NCBI RefSeq assembly: GCF_017569205.1
Contig: NZ_CP071870.1
Coordinates: 2,790,001 to 2,854,000, forward strand
Length of the DNA: 64,000 nucleotides
Direction of reading: 5' to 3'
Source: Propioniciclava sp. MC1595
Lineage (GTDB): Bacteria > Actinomycetota > Actinomycetes > Propionibacteriales > Propionibacteriaceae
This document shows, piece by piece, positions 42,576-52,008 of this stretch (position 1 is its first letter; each line of letters opens with the position of its first letter). A program made the translations under genes and the position numbers. Below the pieces are notes generated by a model, which was given only the letters and a program-made list of their open reading frames with translations, did not search any database and was not told where the DNA came from.

Positions 42576-43574
42576 ATGGCCGGCAATTCGCAGCGCAAGG
42601 GAGCCGTGCGCAAGCGCGGCAAGGGCATCGGCCCGACGGGCCGCACCGCAGGCTCGGGCGGGCGCGTCAAGCGCGGGCTCGAGGGCAAGGGCCCCACGCC
42701 CAAGGCCGAGGACCGCCCGTACCACAAGGCGTACCGCAAGCGTCGCCCGGAGGAGTCGCCGATCTCGGGGAACAAGCCGCGCGGCCGCCGCACGCCCCCC
42801 GGCGAGCAGCGTGTCCGCCAGGGCGCCGCGAAGGCTCCCGGGGCGGACTGGGTGATCGGCCGCAACCCCGTGCTCGAGGCCCTGCAGGCAGACCTGCCGG
42901 TGCGCCGCGCCTACCTGATGGAGGGCGCCGACCGCGACACCCGGATCGCCGACATCCTGAAGATCGCCGCCGAGAAGGGCATCACGCTGCTGCAGGCGTC
43001 CCGCTCCGAGCTCGACCGGCTGACCGCCGGTGCCGTGCACCAGGGCGTCGCGATCCAGCTTCCCGAGTACGAGTACGCGCACCCCGGCGACCTGCTCGAG
43101 GACGCCCTCGCCGATGACGACGCCCCCATCGTGGTGGCCTGCGACCAGGTCACCGACCCCCGCAACCTGGGCGCGATCATCCGCTCGGCGGCCGCCTTCG
43201 GCGCCGTGGGCGTGATCGTGCCGGAGCGCCGCTCGGCCCACATGACGGCCGCGGCCTGGAAGACCTCGGCCGGCGCCGCCGTGCGCGTCCCGGTCGCACT
43301 GGCCACCAACCTCAACCGCGTGCTGCGCGACTACGCCGAGGCCGGCTTCGTCGTGGTCGGCCTGGCCGGCGAGGGTGAGGTCGACATCGCCGAGATCCCC
43401 GGCGTCGACGGCCCGGTGCTGCTCGTCGTCGGCTCCGAGGGCGAGGGGCTGAGCCAGCTCGTGCGCAAGAACTGCGACGTGCTGGCGTCCATCCCGATCG
43501 CCTCCGAGGTCGAGTCGCTGAACGCGTCCGTGGCGGCGTCCATCGCCCTCTACGAGGTGGCGCGCAGCCGCTGA
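42576..43574 (+). CDS. rlmB: 23S rRNA (guanosine-2251-2'-O)-methyltransferase
   Basis: A 332-residue SPOUT methyltransferase (TrmH/RlmB). Residues 1-90 are a Lys/Arg/Gly-rich extension common in actinobacteria. The substrate-binding domain follows (VIGRNPVLEALQ), then the knotted domain with DQVTDPRNLGAIIRSAAAFG, VVGSEGEGLS and IPIASEVESLNASVAASIALYE. Starts one base after the cysS stop, a standard pairing. Confidence 0.95.
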   Translation: MAGNSQRKGAVRKRGKGIGPTGRTAGSGGRVKRGLEGKGPTPKAEDRPYHKAYRKRRPEESPISGNKPRGRRTPPGEQRVRQGAAKAPGADWVIGRNPVLEALQADLPVRRAYLMEGADRDTRIADILKIAAEKGITLLQASRSELDRLTAGAVHQGVAIQLPEYEYAHPGDLLEDALADDDAPIVVACDQVTDPRNLGAIIRSAAAFGAVGVIVPERRSAHMTAAAWKTSAGAAVRVPVALATNLNRVLRDYAEAGFVVVGLAGEGEVDIAEIPGVDGPVLLVVGSEGEGLSQLVRKNCDVLASIPIASEVESLNASVAASIALYEVARSR

Positions 43575-43584
43575 GCGGCGCGGA

Positions 43585-44823
43585 TCAGCCGCAGACCCCC
43601 ACCGTCGGGCCGTGCCAGGCCAGCGGGGTGGTGGGGTCGGTGCACATCTGCGCCGTGGCGCGGGCCGGCTGGCCACCGACCGGCTGGGCGGCCGGGGCGA
43701 CGCCCCACGGGCGGGCCTCGACGCCGAACAGGCTCGCCCACAGGCCTGGGGCCGTCGCCTGCACCAGCTTGGTGTCGGCCGGGTCGAGCCCGGCGGCGGT
43801 CGCGAAGTGGCGCAGCGCCTCGTCGCGGCCCATGACCTCGTCGATGTAGCCGACGTCCTTGGCCTTCTGGCCGGTGAACATGCCCGCGCCGAGCTGCTCG
43901 ACGATCACGGCGCGGTCGATGCCGCGCTTGGTCGAGACGTGGGTCACGAAGTCGTCGTACATCTCGTTGGCGATGTCGACCAGGTTCGCGCGCTCCTCGG
44001 CGGTCAGGTCGCGGAACGGCTGCCCGGCGTCCTTGCCCTTGCCGGCGGTGATGTACTCCTGGGTGATCTCGCCCGCCTCGACGGCGCCCATGATGCTGCC
44101 CATGCCGGTCACGTCGCGGTAGCGCTCGATCGGGCCCATGATGACGCCCACGCTGCCGACGGTGGTGCCGTGGTCGGCGACGATCTCGTCGGCGCCCGCC
44201 ATCGCGTACATGCCGCCCGAGGCCGACATCCCCTGGACGAAGGCGAACACCTTCTTGCCCGTGCGCTCGCGGTAACGGTCGACCGCGTCGGCGATCGCCT
44301 TCGAGCCGGTGACCGTGCCGCCGGGGGTGTCGAGCATCAGCACGATGCCGTCGGCGTCCTCGGCGGTGAGCCCGTCGAGCACGTCGGCGACCTCGTAGCC
44401 GTAGGTGCCCTCGGCGAGGGCGAAGCCGTCGGCGCCGCGGGTCTGGATGGCACCCGCGACGGGGATCGCGCGGAGCTTCTTGGTGGCGGTGTCGGGGCCC
44501 CACACGGTGGCCAGCGGCTCGACCGCGGTCTGCCCGCTGCCGGCCAGCGTGGACGCCGCACCGGCGAAGCCCATCAGCACCAGGCCGGTCAGCAGGCTGG
44601 CCACGAGGGAGAAGACCAGCATCGCCCCACCGAAGCCGAGGCCGGCGCCGGCGCCGAGCCCGAAGCCGCGCTTGAACGACGCCGGCCGCGCGGCGGGCGC
44701 GGGAGCCGGGGCGTACGGCAGCGGTGCGGGCTGCCGGTAGGGCTGGGTCGGGGGGACGCCGAACGTCGCGTCCGGCGGGGTGCCCGGGGCGGTCGTCGGG
44801 TCGGGGCGGGTGTTCTCGTCCAT
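43585..44823 (-). CDS. Membrane-bound S49 family serine peptidase (SppA-like)
   Basis: A 412-residue protein. Residues 1-55 are Pro-rich and cytoplasmic, residues about 60-90 are a membrane helix, and the S49 protease core follows. It has VLMLDTPGGTVTGSKAIADAV, nucleophile Ser in VQGMSASGGMYAM, and the region DEIVADHGTTVGSVGVIMG. The core resembles the short SppA that degrades signal peptides as an oligomer. ATG 44823; convergent with rlmB (10-bp gap). Confidence 0.9.
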   Translation of the reverse strand: MDENTRPDPTTAPGTPPDATFGVPPTQPYRQPAPLPYAPAPAPAARPASFKRGFGLGAGAGLGFGGAMLVFSLVASLLTGLVLMGFAGAASTLAGSGQTAVEPLATVWGPDTATKKLRAIPVAGAIQTRGADGFALAEGTYGYEVADVLDGLTAEDADGIVLMLDTPGGTVTGSKAIADAVDRYRERTGKKVFAFVQGMSASGGMYAMAGADEIVADHGTTVGSVGVIMGPIERYRDVTGMGSIMGAVEAGEITQEYITAGKGKDAGQPFRDLTAEERANLVDIANEMYDDFVTHVSTKRGIDRAVIVEQLGAGMFTGQKAKDVGYIDEVMGRDEALRHFATAAGLDPADTKLVQATAPGLWASLFGVEARPWGVAPAAQPVGGQPARATAQMCTDPTTPLAWHGPTVGVCG

Positions 44824-44880
44824 GGTGGCCTTCCTCGCGTCTGGGGTGCCCCCCACGCTAGCCGGGCCCGCGGCGTCCGC

Positions 44881-44899
44881 CATCGACACCTGGTCGATG
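44881..44899. promoter_or_regulatory. Inverted repeat between sppA-like and glyA genes
   Basis: CATCGAC (44881-44887) and GTCGATG (44893-44899) form a perfect 7-bp inverted repeat around ACCTG, in the 167-bp divergent gap before glyA. A possible operator or hairpin; weak evidence. Confidence 0.3.
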
Positions 44900-44990
44900 C
44901 CCCACCGTCCCGGGGCCAGACCAAGGTCGGTGCCCACCCGACCCGACGCGCTATCTTGAGGCGTACGCCGAACCCTCGAGGAGCCCTGTC

Positions 44991-46433
44991 GTGTCCGACC
45001 TCACCGCCACCGCGTCCAGCGCCTACCAGCAGGCCTTGTCCGTCATCGAGTCGGTGGAGCCGCGGATCAGCGGCGCGATCCGCTCCGAGCTCGACGACCA
45101 GCGCGCCTCGCTGAAGCTGATCGCGTCGGAGAACTACGCCTCGCTCGCCACCCTGCTGACGATGGGCAACTGGCTGAGCGACAAGTACGCCGAGGGCACG
45201 GTTGGGCACCGCTTCTACGCCGGCTGCCAGAACGTCGACACCGTCGAGGCCGTCGCGGCCGAGCACGCGCGTGAGCTGTTCGGCGCCGAGTACGCCTACG
45301 TGCAGCCCCACTCCGGCATCGACGCCAACCTCGTCGCCTACTGGGCGATCCTGAACACCCGCATCGAGTCTCCGACGCTGGCCCGCCTCGGCGCGAAGAA
45401 CGTCAACGACCTCTCGCATGAGGACTGGGAGGCGCTGCGCCGCGAGTTCAACTCGCAGCGCGTCATGGGCATGAGCCTGGACGCCGGCGGCCACCTCACC
45501 CACGGCTTCCGCCACAACATCTCCGGCAAGATGTTCGAGCAGCACAGCTACGGCACCGACCCCGAGACCGGGCTGATCGACTACGACCAGCTGCTGGCCG
45601 ACGCGAAGGAGTTCAAGCCGCTCGTCATCGTGGCCGGCTACTCCGCCTACCCGCGCCGGGTGAACTTCGCGAAGATGCGCGAGATCGCGGACGCCGTGGG
45701 CGCGACCCTGTTCGTCGACATGGCCCACTTCGCCGGCCTCGTGGCGGGCAAGGTGTTCACCGGCGAGGAGAACCCGGTCCCCTACGCCGACATCGTCGCC
45801 TCCACCACCCACAAGTCGCTCCGCGGCCCGCGCGGTGGCTTCGTGCTCGCCACCAAGGAGTACTCCGACGCGGTCGACAAGGGCTGCCCGATGGTGCTCG
45901 GCGGCCCGCTGTCGCACGTGATGGCCGCCAAGGCGGTGGCCTTCGCCGAGGCGCGCACCGAGTCCTTCCAGACCTATGCGCAGGACGTGGCCGACAACGC
46001 CAAGGCGCTGGCCGAGGGCCTGATGAAGCGCGGCGTGAAGCTCGTCACCGACGGCACCGACAACCACCTCGTGCTGCTCGACGTCACGACCTCGTTCGGC
46101 CTCACCGGCCGCCAGGCCGAGTCGGCCCTGCTCGACTCGGGCGTGGTCACCAACCGCAACTCGATCCCGCGCGACCCGAACGGCGCCTGGTACACCTCCG
46201 GCGTCCGCATCGGGACGCCCGCGCTCACCTCGCGCGGCTTCGGCGCCGACGAGTTCGACCGCGTGGCGGAGCTGATGGTGGACGTGCTCAAGCAGACGAC
46301 GCCGGTCACGGCGTCCAACGGCCAGCCCGGCAAGGCGAAGTACACCCTCGCCGACGGCGTGGCCGACCGCACCAAGGCCGCCGCGGCCGAGCTGCTGGAC
46401 GCCAACCCGCTGTACCCCGGCCTGGAGCTCTGA
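44991..46433 (+). CDS. glyA: Serine hydroxymethyltransferase
   Basis: A 480-residue PLP enzyme interconverting serine and glycine with tetrahydrofolate. The PLP lysine is in [13 protein letters not shown], and [24 protein letters not shown] and [15 protein letters not shown] are family motifs. It is about 50-60 residues longer than the common 420-residue form, because of an insert near residues 125-180 ([16 protein letters not shown] onward). GTG 44991 follows GAGGAGCCC. Confidence 0.95.
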   Translation: MSDLTATASSAYQQALSVIESVEPRISGAIRSELDDQRASLKLIASENYASLATLLTMGNWLSDKYAEGTVGHRFYAGCQNVDTVEAVAAEHARELFGAEYAYVQPHSGIDANLVAYWAILNTRIESPTLARLGAKNVNDLSHEDWEALRREFNSQRVMGMSLDAGGHLTHGFRHNISGKMFEQHSYGTDPETGLIDYDQLLADAKEFKPLVIVAGYSAYPRRVNFAKMREIADAVGATLFVDMAHFAGLVAGKVFTGEENPVPYADIVASTTHKSLRGPRGGFVLATKEYSDAVDKGCPMVLGGPLSHVMAAKAVAFAEARTESFQTYAQDVADNAKALAEGLMKRGVKLVTDGTDNHLVLLDVTTSFGLTGRQAESALLDSGVVTNRNSIPRDPNGAWYTSGVRIGTPALTSRGFGADEFDRVAELMVDVLKQTTPVTASNGQPGKAKYTLADGVADRTKAAAAELLDANPLYPGLEL

Positions 46434-46442
46434 GGCAGCCGG

Positions 46443-48116
46443 TCACCGCTGGAGGAGCGACCCCTCCACGGTGGTGATGAAGTTGCGCAGCGAGTCGGGC
46501 AGGTCGGCGAGGTGCCAGCCCTCGGGGCCGTGGTACCAGTCGAGCTCGGTCTCGTCGGGGGTGTCGTCGCGGTCCGTGGCGGCCAGCCCGTCCAGCCACC
46601 GGTCGGCGCCGCCGAGCACGATCGCGTAGGGCAGCACCTCCGACAGCTCGTGGACCTCCTGCCCCGGCGGCATCTCCTCGACCGGCTGGGTGAGCAGGTG
46701 GCCGCGCAGCAGGCCCAGCCCCGCGAGGACGCCCGCGCCCGCCTTCGTGCGGGCCGGGGTGTCCTGGGCGACGAGTCCGAAGCCGGCCGCCAGCGCGACG
46801 AGCACGAGCCCGGCCACGCCGAAGGTCGTGAACGCGACCAGCGCGAGGGCGACGACCGCGGCGGCGACGAGCAGGCCCCAACCGAGGCGGGTGAGGGCCG
46901 AGCGGGTTGCGTCCGGACGCCGCGAGAACCAGCCGCGCTCCACCACGTCGTCGTACAGCTGCGACTGCACGGTCGGGAGGACCTCCCCCACGTGCGGGCC
47001 GAGGTTGGCGCAGCACCCCGAGCCGTCGGCGGGGGCGATGGCGTCCAGGAGGGTCCGCTCGTAGGGGCGCAGCGGCCGGTCGGAGTCGCGGCGCTCGAAC
47101 TCCCACTCGGCGCGCGCGTAGGCGCTGCGGTGCGGCAGCTCGCGGATCAGGAGGTGGCCGTGGACGGCGAGGTCGACCACGGTGGCGGTCACGTCGACCG
47201 GGTCGACGGTGCCGTCGACCAGCGTGCCGATCTGGCCGGGCCGGACGCCTTCGCCCACCTCGAACGCGCTGTGGCCCGCACCGACGGGGCGGAAGGTGCC
47301 GACGATGGTGGGGGTGGCGTCCGCCTCGGCATCGGACAGGAACCGGCGGCGCAGCAGCCACAGGCCGGCCAGGCCGAGCGCGGCCACGCCCGCGGCGACC
47401 GCGAGCGGAACCGGGGCCAGCGAGAACGCGCGGTCGAGGGACCAGCGCTGGACGACGTCCTGGTTGCTGGCCACCGCGTCGCGCGGGAAGCGCACGACCA
47501 CCTGGACGACCTCGCCCGCACCGCGCGGCCCGTCGTGGAAGGTGGGGGTCGGGTTGTCGTGCGTGCCGCCGGCGTACCACCCGCAGGCGCCCGGGGCGCC
47601 GGGCGCGCCCGCGGCGCAGTCGACCATGGTGAACGGGCCGGGCACGGCGACCGTCGCCTCGAAGGTGCGCACCGGCAGGTTGAGCCCCTGCAGCAGGCGC
47701 CACGTGACGGTGGTGGTGTCGGCGGTCTCGATCGCGGCGCCGCGGACGGAGTAGCTGAGCACCACGGGCGCGTCGTCGACCGGGATAGTGACCACCCGGT
47801 AGGCGCCGTCGGTGGCGACCTCGACGGGCACGTCGGTCCCGGAGGCGCTGGCGCGCACGTCGTCGAGGGTGAAGCGGAACTCGCGCGCCTCGGAGGTGGG
47901 CAGGGTGGTGGCGAACCGCTGGACCAGCTCGCCCGGGCCGCCGGTGGGGGTGATCGTGGCGTCCACGTGCAGCGTGCCGTCGGCGTCGATCCGGGCGTCG
48001 ACCAGGTAGGACTCCACCTCGGTCACCGCGTGCGCGGGGATCGGCGCGGCCACGAGCGCCAGGGTGAGCGCGAGGGCGGCCGCGAGGCGTCCGAGGAGGG
48101 TGCGTGCGGTGGTCAC
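46443..48116 (-). CDS. Secreted/membrane DUF2207 protein
   Basis: A 557-residue membrane protein. A signal peptide (LLGRLAAALALTLALVAAPIPAHA) leads an extracellular DUF2207-type beta domain. A helix near residue 235 (LAVAAGVAALGLAGLWLLRR), a cytoplasmic winged-helix-like part (VDLAVHGHLLIREL), two further helices near 375-420, and a C-tail follow. The function is unknown. GTG 48116 lies seven bases after TAGGTT, so a leaderless start is likely. Convergent with glyA, divergent from the zinc peptidase. Confidence 0.85.
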   Translation of the reverse strand: MTTARTLLGRLAAALALTLALVAAPIPAHAVTEVESYLVDARIDADGTLHVDATITPTGGPGELVQRFATTLPTSEAREFRFTLDDVRASASGTDVPVEVATDGAYRVVTIPVDDAPVVLSYSVRGAAIETADTTTVTWRLLQGLNLPVRTFEATVAVPGPFTMVDCAAGAPGAPGACGWYAGGTHDNPTPTFHDGPRGAGEVVQVVVRFPRDAVASNQDVVQRWSLDRAFSLAPVPLAVAAGVAALGLAGLWLLRRRFLSDAEADATPTIVGTFRPVGAGHSAFEVGEGVRPGQIGTLVDGTVDPVDVTATVVDLAVHGHLLIRELPHRSAYARAEWEFERRDSDRPLRPYERTLLDAIAPADGSGCCANLGPHVGEVLPTVQSQLYDDVVERGWFSRRPDATRSALTRLGWGLLVAAAVVALALVAFTTFGVAGLVLVALAAGFGLVAQDTPARTKAGAGVLAGLGLLRGHLLTQPVEEMPPGQEVHELSEVLPYAIVLGGADRWLDGLAATDRDDTPDETELDWYHGPEGWHLADLPDSLRNFITTVEGSLLQR

Positions 48117-48152
48117 GATTGTGAACCTACCGCACCCGGCTAGGGTGGGCGC

Positions 48153-49379
48153 GTGAGCCAGACGCCCTGGGGAGCCCCGCCGCCACCGCGCCGCGGGCCG
48201 TCCGGGACGCCCCAGCAGGCCTGGCCACCGCCGCAGCAGTGGCCGCCGCGCCAGGTGCAGCAGTGGCCCCCTCCCCAGCAGTGGCCGGCCCCGCAGCGGG
48301 CGCCCCAGGGGTGGCCGCCGCAGGCCCAGCAACCATGGCCGGCACCGCGTCCGGCCCCCCGCCCGCCCCAGCGCCGCCGCAGCGGCCTGGGGAACCTCGT
48401 GCGGATCGTCATGGCCGTGGTGGCCATCCTGATGATCGCCTCGTTCCTGCGCGGGCTGATGGACGACGTGATGGGCGCCCAGCTCCCCGGCGTCCCCGAC
48501 GCCCCGGCGAACCCGACGCGACCGGACGCCCCCGCGCCCGCCCCGCAGGTGCCGGGCGACCCCACCTCGCCGTACCTCAACGAGGACTACACGCCGCCGC
48601 CCGCCGACCGGAACCCGCCCGCCGTGCCCGGCCCGCGCAACATGGACGCCGCGGGTCGCCTCGTACGGTCGAACCCGCTCTACGACCAGCAGGTCCCGAC
48701 CCCCACGAACTGCCGGATGGCCGCGGTGGACGTGCCCTCGGCGTCGGCGGCCGAGAAGCAGGAGCACTTCAACGAGCTGATGGGCTGCCTGATGACGGTG
48801 TTCGCCGAGCCCGTCGAGGCGGCCGGCTTCGAGATGCCACGGCCCCCGGTCGTGGTCTACACCCGGCCGATCAAGACCGCGTGCGGCGACTTCGCCGAGG
48901 TGAACGCCGCCTACTGCACCGGCGACCAGCGCGTGTACTACGCCAACACGCTGTTGCGGGCCTTCCCCGCCAACGTCGCCTCGGCCCCGTACGCGGCCGA
49001 GATGATCCTCGCCCACGAGTTCGGCCACGCGGTCCAGGCGCGGACCGCGATCCTGATCTCGGAGAAGTATCTCGAACAGGACGCCCGCTCCGAGCGCGCC
49101 GCGCAGGACCTGTCGCGGCGCACCGAGGTGCAGGCCGACTGCCTGGCCGGCCAGTACGTGCGTTCGGTGGCGCAGAGCCAGAACCTCGGCCCGGGCGAGC
49201 TCGAGCGGCTCAGCGGGCTGGCGTACAACCTCGGCGACGACGTGCTGTCCGGACGCCCCGGCTGGTCCGGCGGACACGGCACGGGGGCAGCCCGACAGGA
49301 CTGGTTCGACCGCGGTCTTGGCAGCGACGCCATCGCCGCGTGCAACGCGTTCGTGGCGAGCGAGGACGAGGTGCGCTGA
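48153..49379 (+). CDS. Neutral zinc metallopeptidase (YpfJ-like)
   Basis: A 408-residue single-pass membrane protein. Residues 1-75 are a Pro/Gln/Trp-rich cytoplasmic tail with tandem PPPQQW-like units, residues about 85-105 are the membrane helix, and then comes an extracellular peptidase domain. The zinc motif is ILAHEFGHAVQ (HEFGH at 288-292), with RRTEVQADCLAGQY as the downstream ligand block. GTG 48153 sits six bases after TAGGGT, the same layout as crtY. The substrate is unknown. Confidence 0.88.
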   Translation: MSQTPWGAPPPPRRGPSGTPQQAWPPPQQWPPRQVQQWPPPQQWPAPQRAPQGWPPQAQQPWPAPRPAPRPPQRRRSGLGNLVRIVMAVVAILMIASFLRGLMDDVMGAQLPGVPDAPANPTRPDAPAPAPQVPGDPTSPYLNEDYTPPPADRNPPAVPGPRNMDAAGRLVRSNPLYDQQVPTPTNCRMAAVDVPSASAAEKQEHFNELMGCLMTVFAEPVEAAGFEMPRPPVVVYTRPIKTACGDFAEVNAAYCTGDQRVYYANTLLRAFPANVASAPYAAEMILAHEFGHAVQARTAILISEKYLEQDARSERAAQDLSRRTEVQADCLAGQYVRSVAQSQNLGPGELERLSGLAYNLGDDVLSGRPGWSGGHGTGAARQDWFDRGLGSDAIAACNAFVASEDEVR

Positions 49380-49382
49380 CCC

Positions 49383-49850
49383 CTACCGGGCCACCACGAG
49401 GGCGGTGGCGACGGCGGCGACCCCCTCGCCGCGGCCGGTGAGGCCGAGCCCGTCGGTGGTGGTGCCCGACAGCGTGACCGGTGCGCCGACCGCCTCGGAC
49501 ATCACGGCCTCGGCCTCCGCCCGGCGTGCAGCGAGGCGGGGCCGGTTGCCGATCACCTGGACCGCGACGTTGCCGATCTCGAACCCGGCCGCGCGCACGC
49601 GGCGGGCCGCCTCGGTGAGGAACGCGACCCCGGACGCCCCGGCCCACTCGGGCTCGGACGTGCCGAAGTTGCTGCCCATGTCGCCCAGGCCGCTGGCGGA
49701 GAAGAGCGCGTCGCACGCCGCGTGCGCGGCCACGTCGCCGTCGGAGTGCCCGGACAGGCCGGCCGGCTCGTCGGGGAAGTGCAGGCAGGCGCACCACATC
49801 GGGACGCCCGGCTCGAGCGCGTGGACGTCGGTGCCGATCCCGACCCTCAC
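49383..49850 (-). CDS. ispF: 2-C-methyl-D-erythritol 2,4-cyclodiphosphate synthase
   Basis: A 155-residue MEP-pathway enzyme that cyclises CDP-ME-2-phosphate. The zinc/Mg ligands lie in GTDVHALE and [15 protein letters not shown], with [10 protein letters not shown] and a C-terminal [16 protein letters not shown] 49850 overlaps the ispD stop. Supplies IPP/DMAPP for the carotenoid genes in this window. Confidence 0.95.
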   Translation of the reverse strand: MRVGIGTDVHALEPGVPMWCACLHFPDEPAGLSGHSDGDVAAHAACDALFSASGLGDMGSNFGTSEPEWAGASGVAFLTEAARRVRAAGFEIGNVAVQVIGNRPRLAARRAEAEAVMSEAVGAPVTLSGTTTDGLGLTGRGEGVAAVATALVVAR

Positions 49851-50566
49851 GAGACGCCCCACGCCACGAGGGCCTCGGCCAGGACCCGGTCCAGGGGTTC
49901 GGTGACCTTGAAGGCGTCGCGCGATCCCTCCACCAGCGTCACCGTGCAGCCGATGTACTCGGCGGCTGCGGCGTCGTCGGTGACGATCGTGTCGCTCTCG
50001 GCCAGAACCCGGTGGGCCTCCTCCAGCACGCCGCGACGGAACCCCTGCGGGGTCTGGACCGCTCGCAGCCGGGCCCGGTCGACCACCGTCGACCCGTCCT
50101 CGACCAGCTCGCGCACGGAGTCGGTGACGGGCACCACCGGCACGACGGCGTCGGCACCGGCGCGGACGGCATCGATCACGCGAGCGACCATGTCGGCGGG
50201 CAGGAACGCCCGGGCGGCGTCGTGCACGAGGACGACCTGGGCGTCGGCGTCCGCCGCGGGCAGGTCGGGCAGCACGCCCATGCCGTGGGCCACGGAGTGC
50301 TGACGCTCGGCGCCGCCGTCGGCCCACGTCACCGGGACGGGGGCGCCGGCCAGGGCGTCCACGAACGCCTCGCGGCCCTCGACGGGCGCCACAACGACGA
50401 CCTCGTCGACGCCGCCGGCGGCGAGCTGGGCCACCGCGCGGGTCAGCAGGGGGACGCCGGCCACCGGGACCAGCGCCTTGGGCACCTCGGCCCCCAGCCG
50501 GGAACCGGAACCGGCCGCCACCACGATGGCGACGACCGGTACGGGATTGTTGATGTGTTCACCCAT
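49847..50566 (-). CDS. ispD: 2-C-methyl-D-erythritol 4-phosphate cytidylyltransferase
   Basis: A 239-residue nucleotidyltransferase of the MEP pathway. The CTP-binding motif is [12 protein letters not shown] (P-loop-like G-x-G-x-R), with [23 protein letters not shown] and [13 protein letters not shown] also conserved. It lies between carD and ispF in the usual actinobacterial order. ATG 50566 is six bases after the carD stop. Confidence 0.95.
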   Translation of the reverse strand: MGEHINNPVPVVAIVVAAGSGSRLGAEVPKALVPVAGVPLLTRAVAQLAAGGVDEVVVVAPVEGREAFVDALAGAPVPVTWADGGAERQHSVAHGMGVLPDLPAADADAQVVLVHDAARAFLPADMVARVIDAVRAGADAVVPVVPVTDSVRELVEDGSTVVDRARLRAVQTPQGFRRGVLEEAHRVLAESDTIVTDDAAAAEYIGCTVTLVEGSRDAFKVTEPLDRVLAEALVAWGVS

Positions 50567-50572
50567 GGGTGG

Positions 50573-51064
50573 TTACGAGGCCAGCACCTCGTCGAGCATG
50601 ACCTCGGCGCGGTCGTCGGAGACCTTCTCGGCCAGGGCGAGCTCGGAGACCAGGATCTGGCGAGCCTTGGCCAGCATGCGCTTCTCTCCCGCGGACAGGC
50701 CGCGCTCGCGCTCGCGGCGCCACAGGTCGCGCACGACCTCGGCGACCTTCATGACGTTGCCGGAGTGCAGCTTCTCGAGGTTGGCCTTGTAGCGGCGCGA
50801 CCAGTTCGTCGGCTCCTCGGCGTGGGGCGCACGCAGCACGCTGAACACGCGCTCGAGGCCCTCGGCGTCGACGACGTCGCGGACGCCCACCAGGTCGAGG
50901 TTGCAGGCCGGGACCCGCACCACCAGGTCGTTCTGCCCCACAATGCGGAGGACGAGGTAGAGACGTTCCTCTCCCTTGATCGTCCGGGTTTCGATGTCTT
51001 CGATGACGGCCGCACCGTGGTTCGGGTAGACAACCGTTTCGCCGACCTGAAAAGTCATATTCAT
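50573..51064 (-). CDS. carD: CarD-family RNA polymerase-binding regulator
   Basis: A 163-residue protein. The N-terminal Tudor-like RNAP-beta-binding domain has [22 protein letters not shown]. The helical C-terminal domain contains the WRRERE segment, whose Trp region contacts the promoter fork. It stabilises open complexes at rRNA and many other promoters. ATG 51064 follows GGAAAGGGG. A TATGAT -10 box lies at 51090-51085. It shares its name with the Myxococcus carotenoid factor, but the actinobacterial protein is a general factor. Confidence 0.95.
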   Translation of the reverse strand: MNMTFQVGETVVYPNHGAAVIEDIETRTIKGEERLYLVLRIVGQNDLVVRVPACNLDLVGVRDVVDAEGLERVFSVLRAPHAEEPTNWSRRYKANLEKLHSGNVMKVAEVVRDLWRRERERGLSAGEKRMLAKARQILVSELALAEKVSDDRAEVMLDEVLAS

Positions 51065-51427
51065 TGACCCCTTTCCCGCCCACCATCATACCACGGGTCC
51101 TCAGGGGGCTGCAGGGGTATCACCCGTTGTCAGCGCCGCATTGGGGGTCTTGACAAGCGCTCAGGAGTGTGCTCCGCGCGCGGGCTGGGGGTAGGGTCCT
51201 CCCCATCCAAGCGGGTCATGCACACACTAGGCCGCAAGTGGCCCGGACGCCAACACGCGCGCCCGGTTGCCCCGGGTTTCCGGGCACGGAGCACCGCCGG
51301 GCCCGAGCGCCGCGACGGTCCCGTTTTCGCAACGTTCTCACCGCGGGCTGATGCGGCTAACCATCCGACAGCGGGTTTCGTTATTGTGTGCTGCGACACC
51401 AAGGTTTCGACCCAGGAGGCTCCTGCC
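51065..51427. other. 363-bp intergenic region between carD and a lipoprotein gene
   Basis: Divergent gap. It holds the carD -10 box (TATGAT, minus strand 51090-51085) and a CACACTAGGC block at 51223-51232 identical to one near 131-140, i.e. another minus-strand TAGTGT box. It also holds a small GGGG/TCCCC hairpin near 51187-51204 and the AGGAGG site of the lipoprotein gene. I see no convincing gene or structured RNA in it. Confidence 0.5.
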
Positions 51428-51952
51428 ATGGATTCCAGCACCCGTCGCCGTCGCCGGGCCGTCAGCACGTTCGCCGCCGGTGTGTGCGCCAGCCTGCTCC
51501 TCACCGGGTGCGGGTTCAACATGCAGACCCTCCAGCAGTACACGCCGGCCCACGGCGTCAACGTCGACCTGCAGGCCGGCGAGGGCAACCGCCAGCTCAA
51601 GGTGCGCAACCTGCTCGTCGTCGCCGACGAGAGTGGCAAGGGCGTGCTGTCCGCCTCCATCGTGTCGCCCGTCGCCGACCGCCTGGTCAGCGTCGAGGGC
51701 AACGCGCACAAGATGGACAACTCCGTGGGGGCACCCCTCACGGTCACGGGCAGCGGCGTCGACCTCGAGCCCAACCGGCTCGCCGTGCTGACCGACCCGA
51801 GCCCCGCCTTCACGGTCTCCAGCCCCGACCTCAAGCCGGGCCTGACCGTCGACCTGGTCCTGAACTTCGAGTCCGGCCTCCAGGCCAAGGCGATCGCCCC
51901 GGTGATGAGCGCCGAGGACCCGATCTACGCCTCGGCCAAGCCGACCTCCTGA
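51428..51952 (+). CDS. Putative lipoprotein
   Basis: A 174-residue exported lipoprotein. It has a basic N-terminus (STRRRRRAV), hydrophobic core, and lipobox LLTGC (Cys about residue 29). The mature part is beta-rich (LQAGEGNRQLKVRNLLVVADESGKGVLSA) and looks like a small immunoglobulin-type or copper-chaperone-like fold, but I do not recognise the family. AGGAGG lies 10 bases before ATG 51428. A strong terminator follows. Confidence 0.8.
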   Translation: MDSSTRRRRRAVSTFAAGVCASLLLTGCGFNMQTLQQYTPAHGVNVDLQAGEGNRQLKVRNLLVVADESGKGVLSASIVSPVADRLVSVEGNAHKMDNSVGAPLTVTGSGVDLEPNRLAVLTDPSPAFTVSSPDLKPGLTVDLVLNFESGLQAKAIAPVMSAEDPIYASAKPTS

Positions 51953-51958
51953 CCCAGC

Positions 51959-51995
51959 ACGAAGGGCCCCCTCCGCGGCGGAGGGGGCCCTTCGT
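51959..51995. terminator. Strong bidirectional terminator
   Basis: An 18-base arm (51959-51976) is the exact reverse complement of 51978-51995, with GGGCCCCC at its core. It lies between the lipoprotein stop and the convergent prs stop. Confidence 0.85.
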
Positions 51996-52008
51996 CGTGT
52001 CCGGGGGC

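Noticed and set aside
48153-48370. Short tandem repeats that resemble a repeat array
   Set aside because: They encode the Pro/Gln/Trp-rich tail of the zinc peptidase; there are no spacers and no cas genes, so this is not CRISPR.
50573-51064. CarD as a dedicated regulator of the carotenoid cluster
   Set aside because: The actinobacterial CarD is a general RNA polymerase factor; the shared name comes from Myxococcus and the gene sits far from the crt operon beside ispD.
51167-51427. Upstream extension of the lipoprotein frame
   Set aside because: The signal peptide and AGGAGG site place the start at 51428; the upstream part has no start site support.
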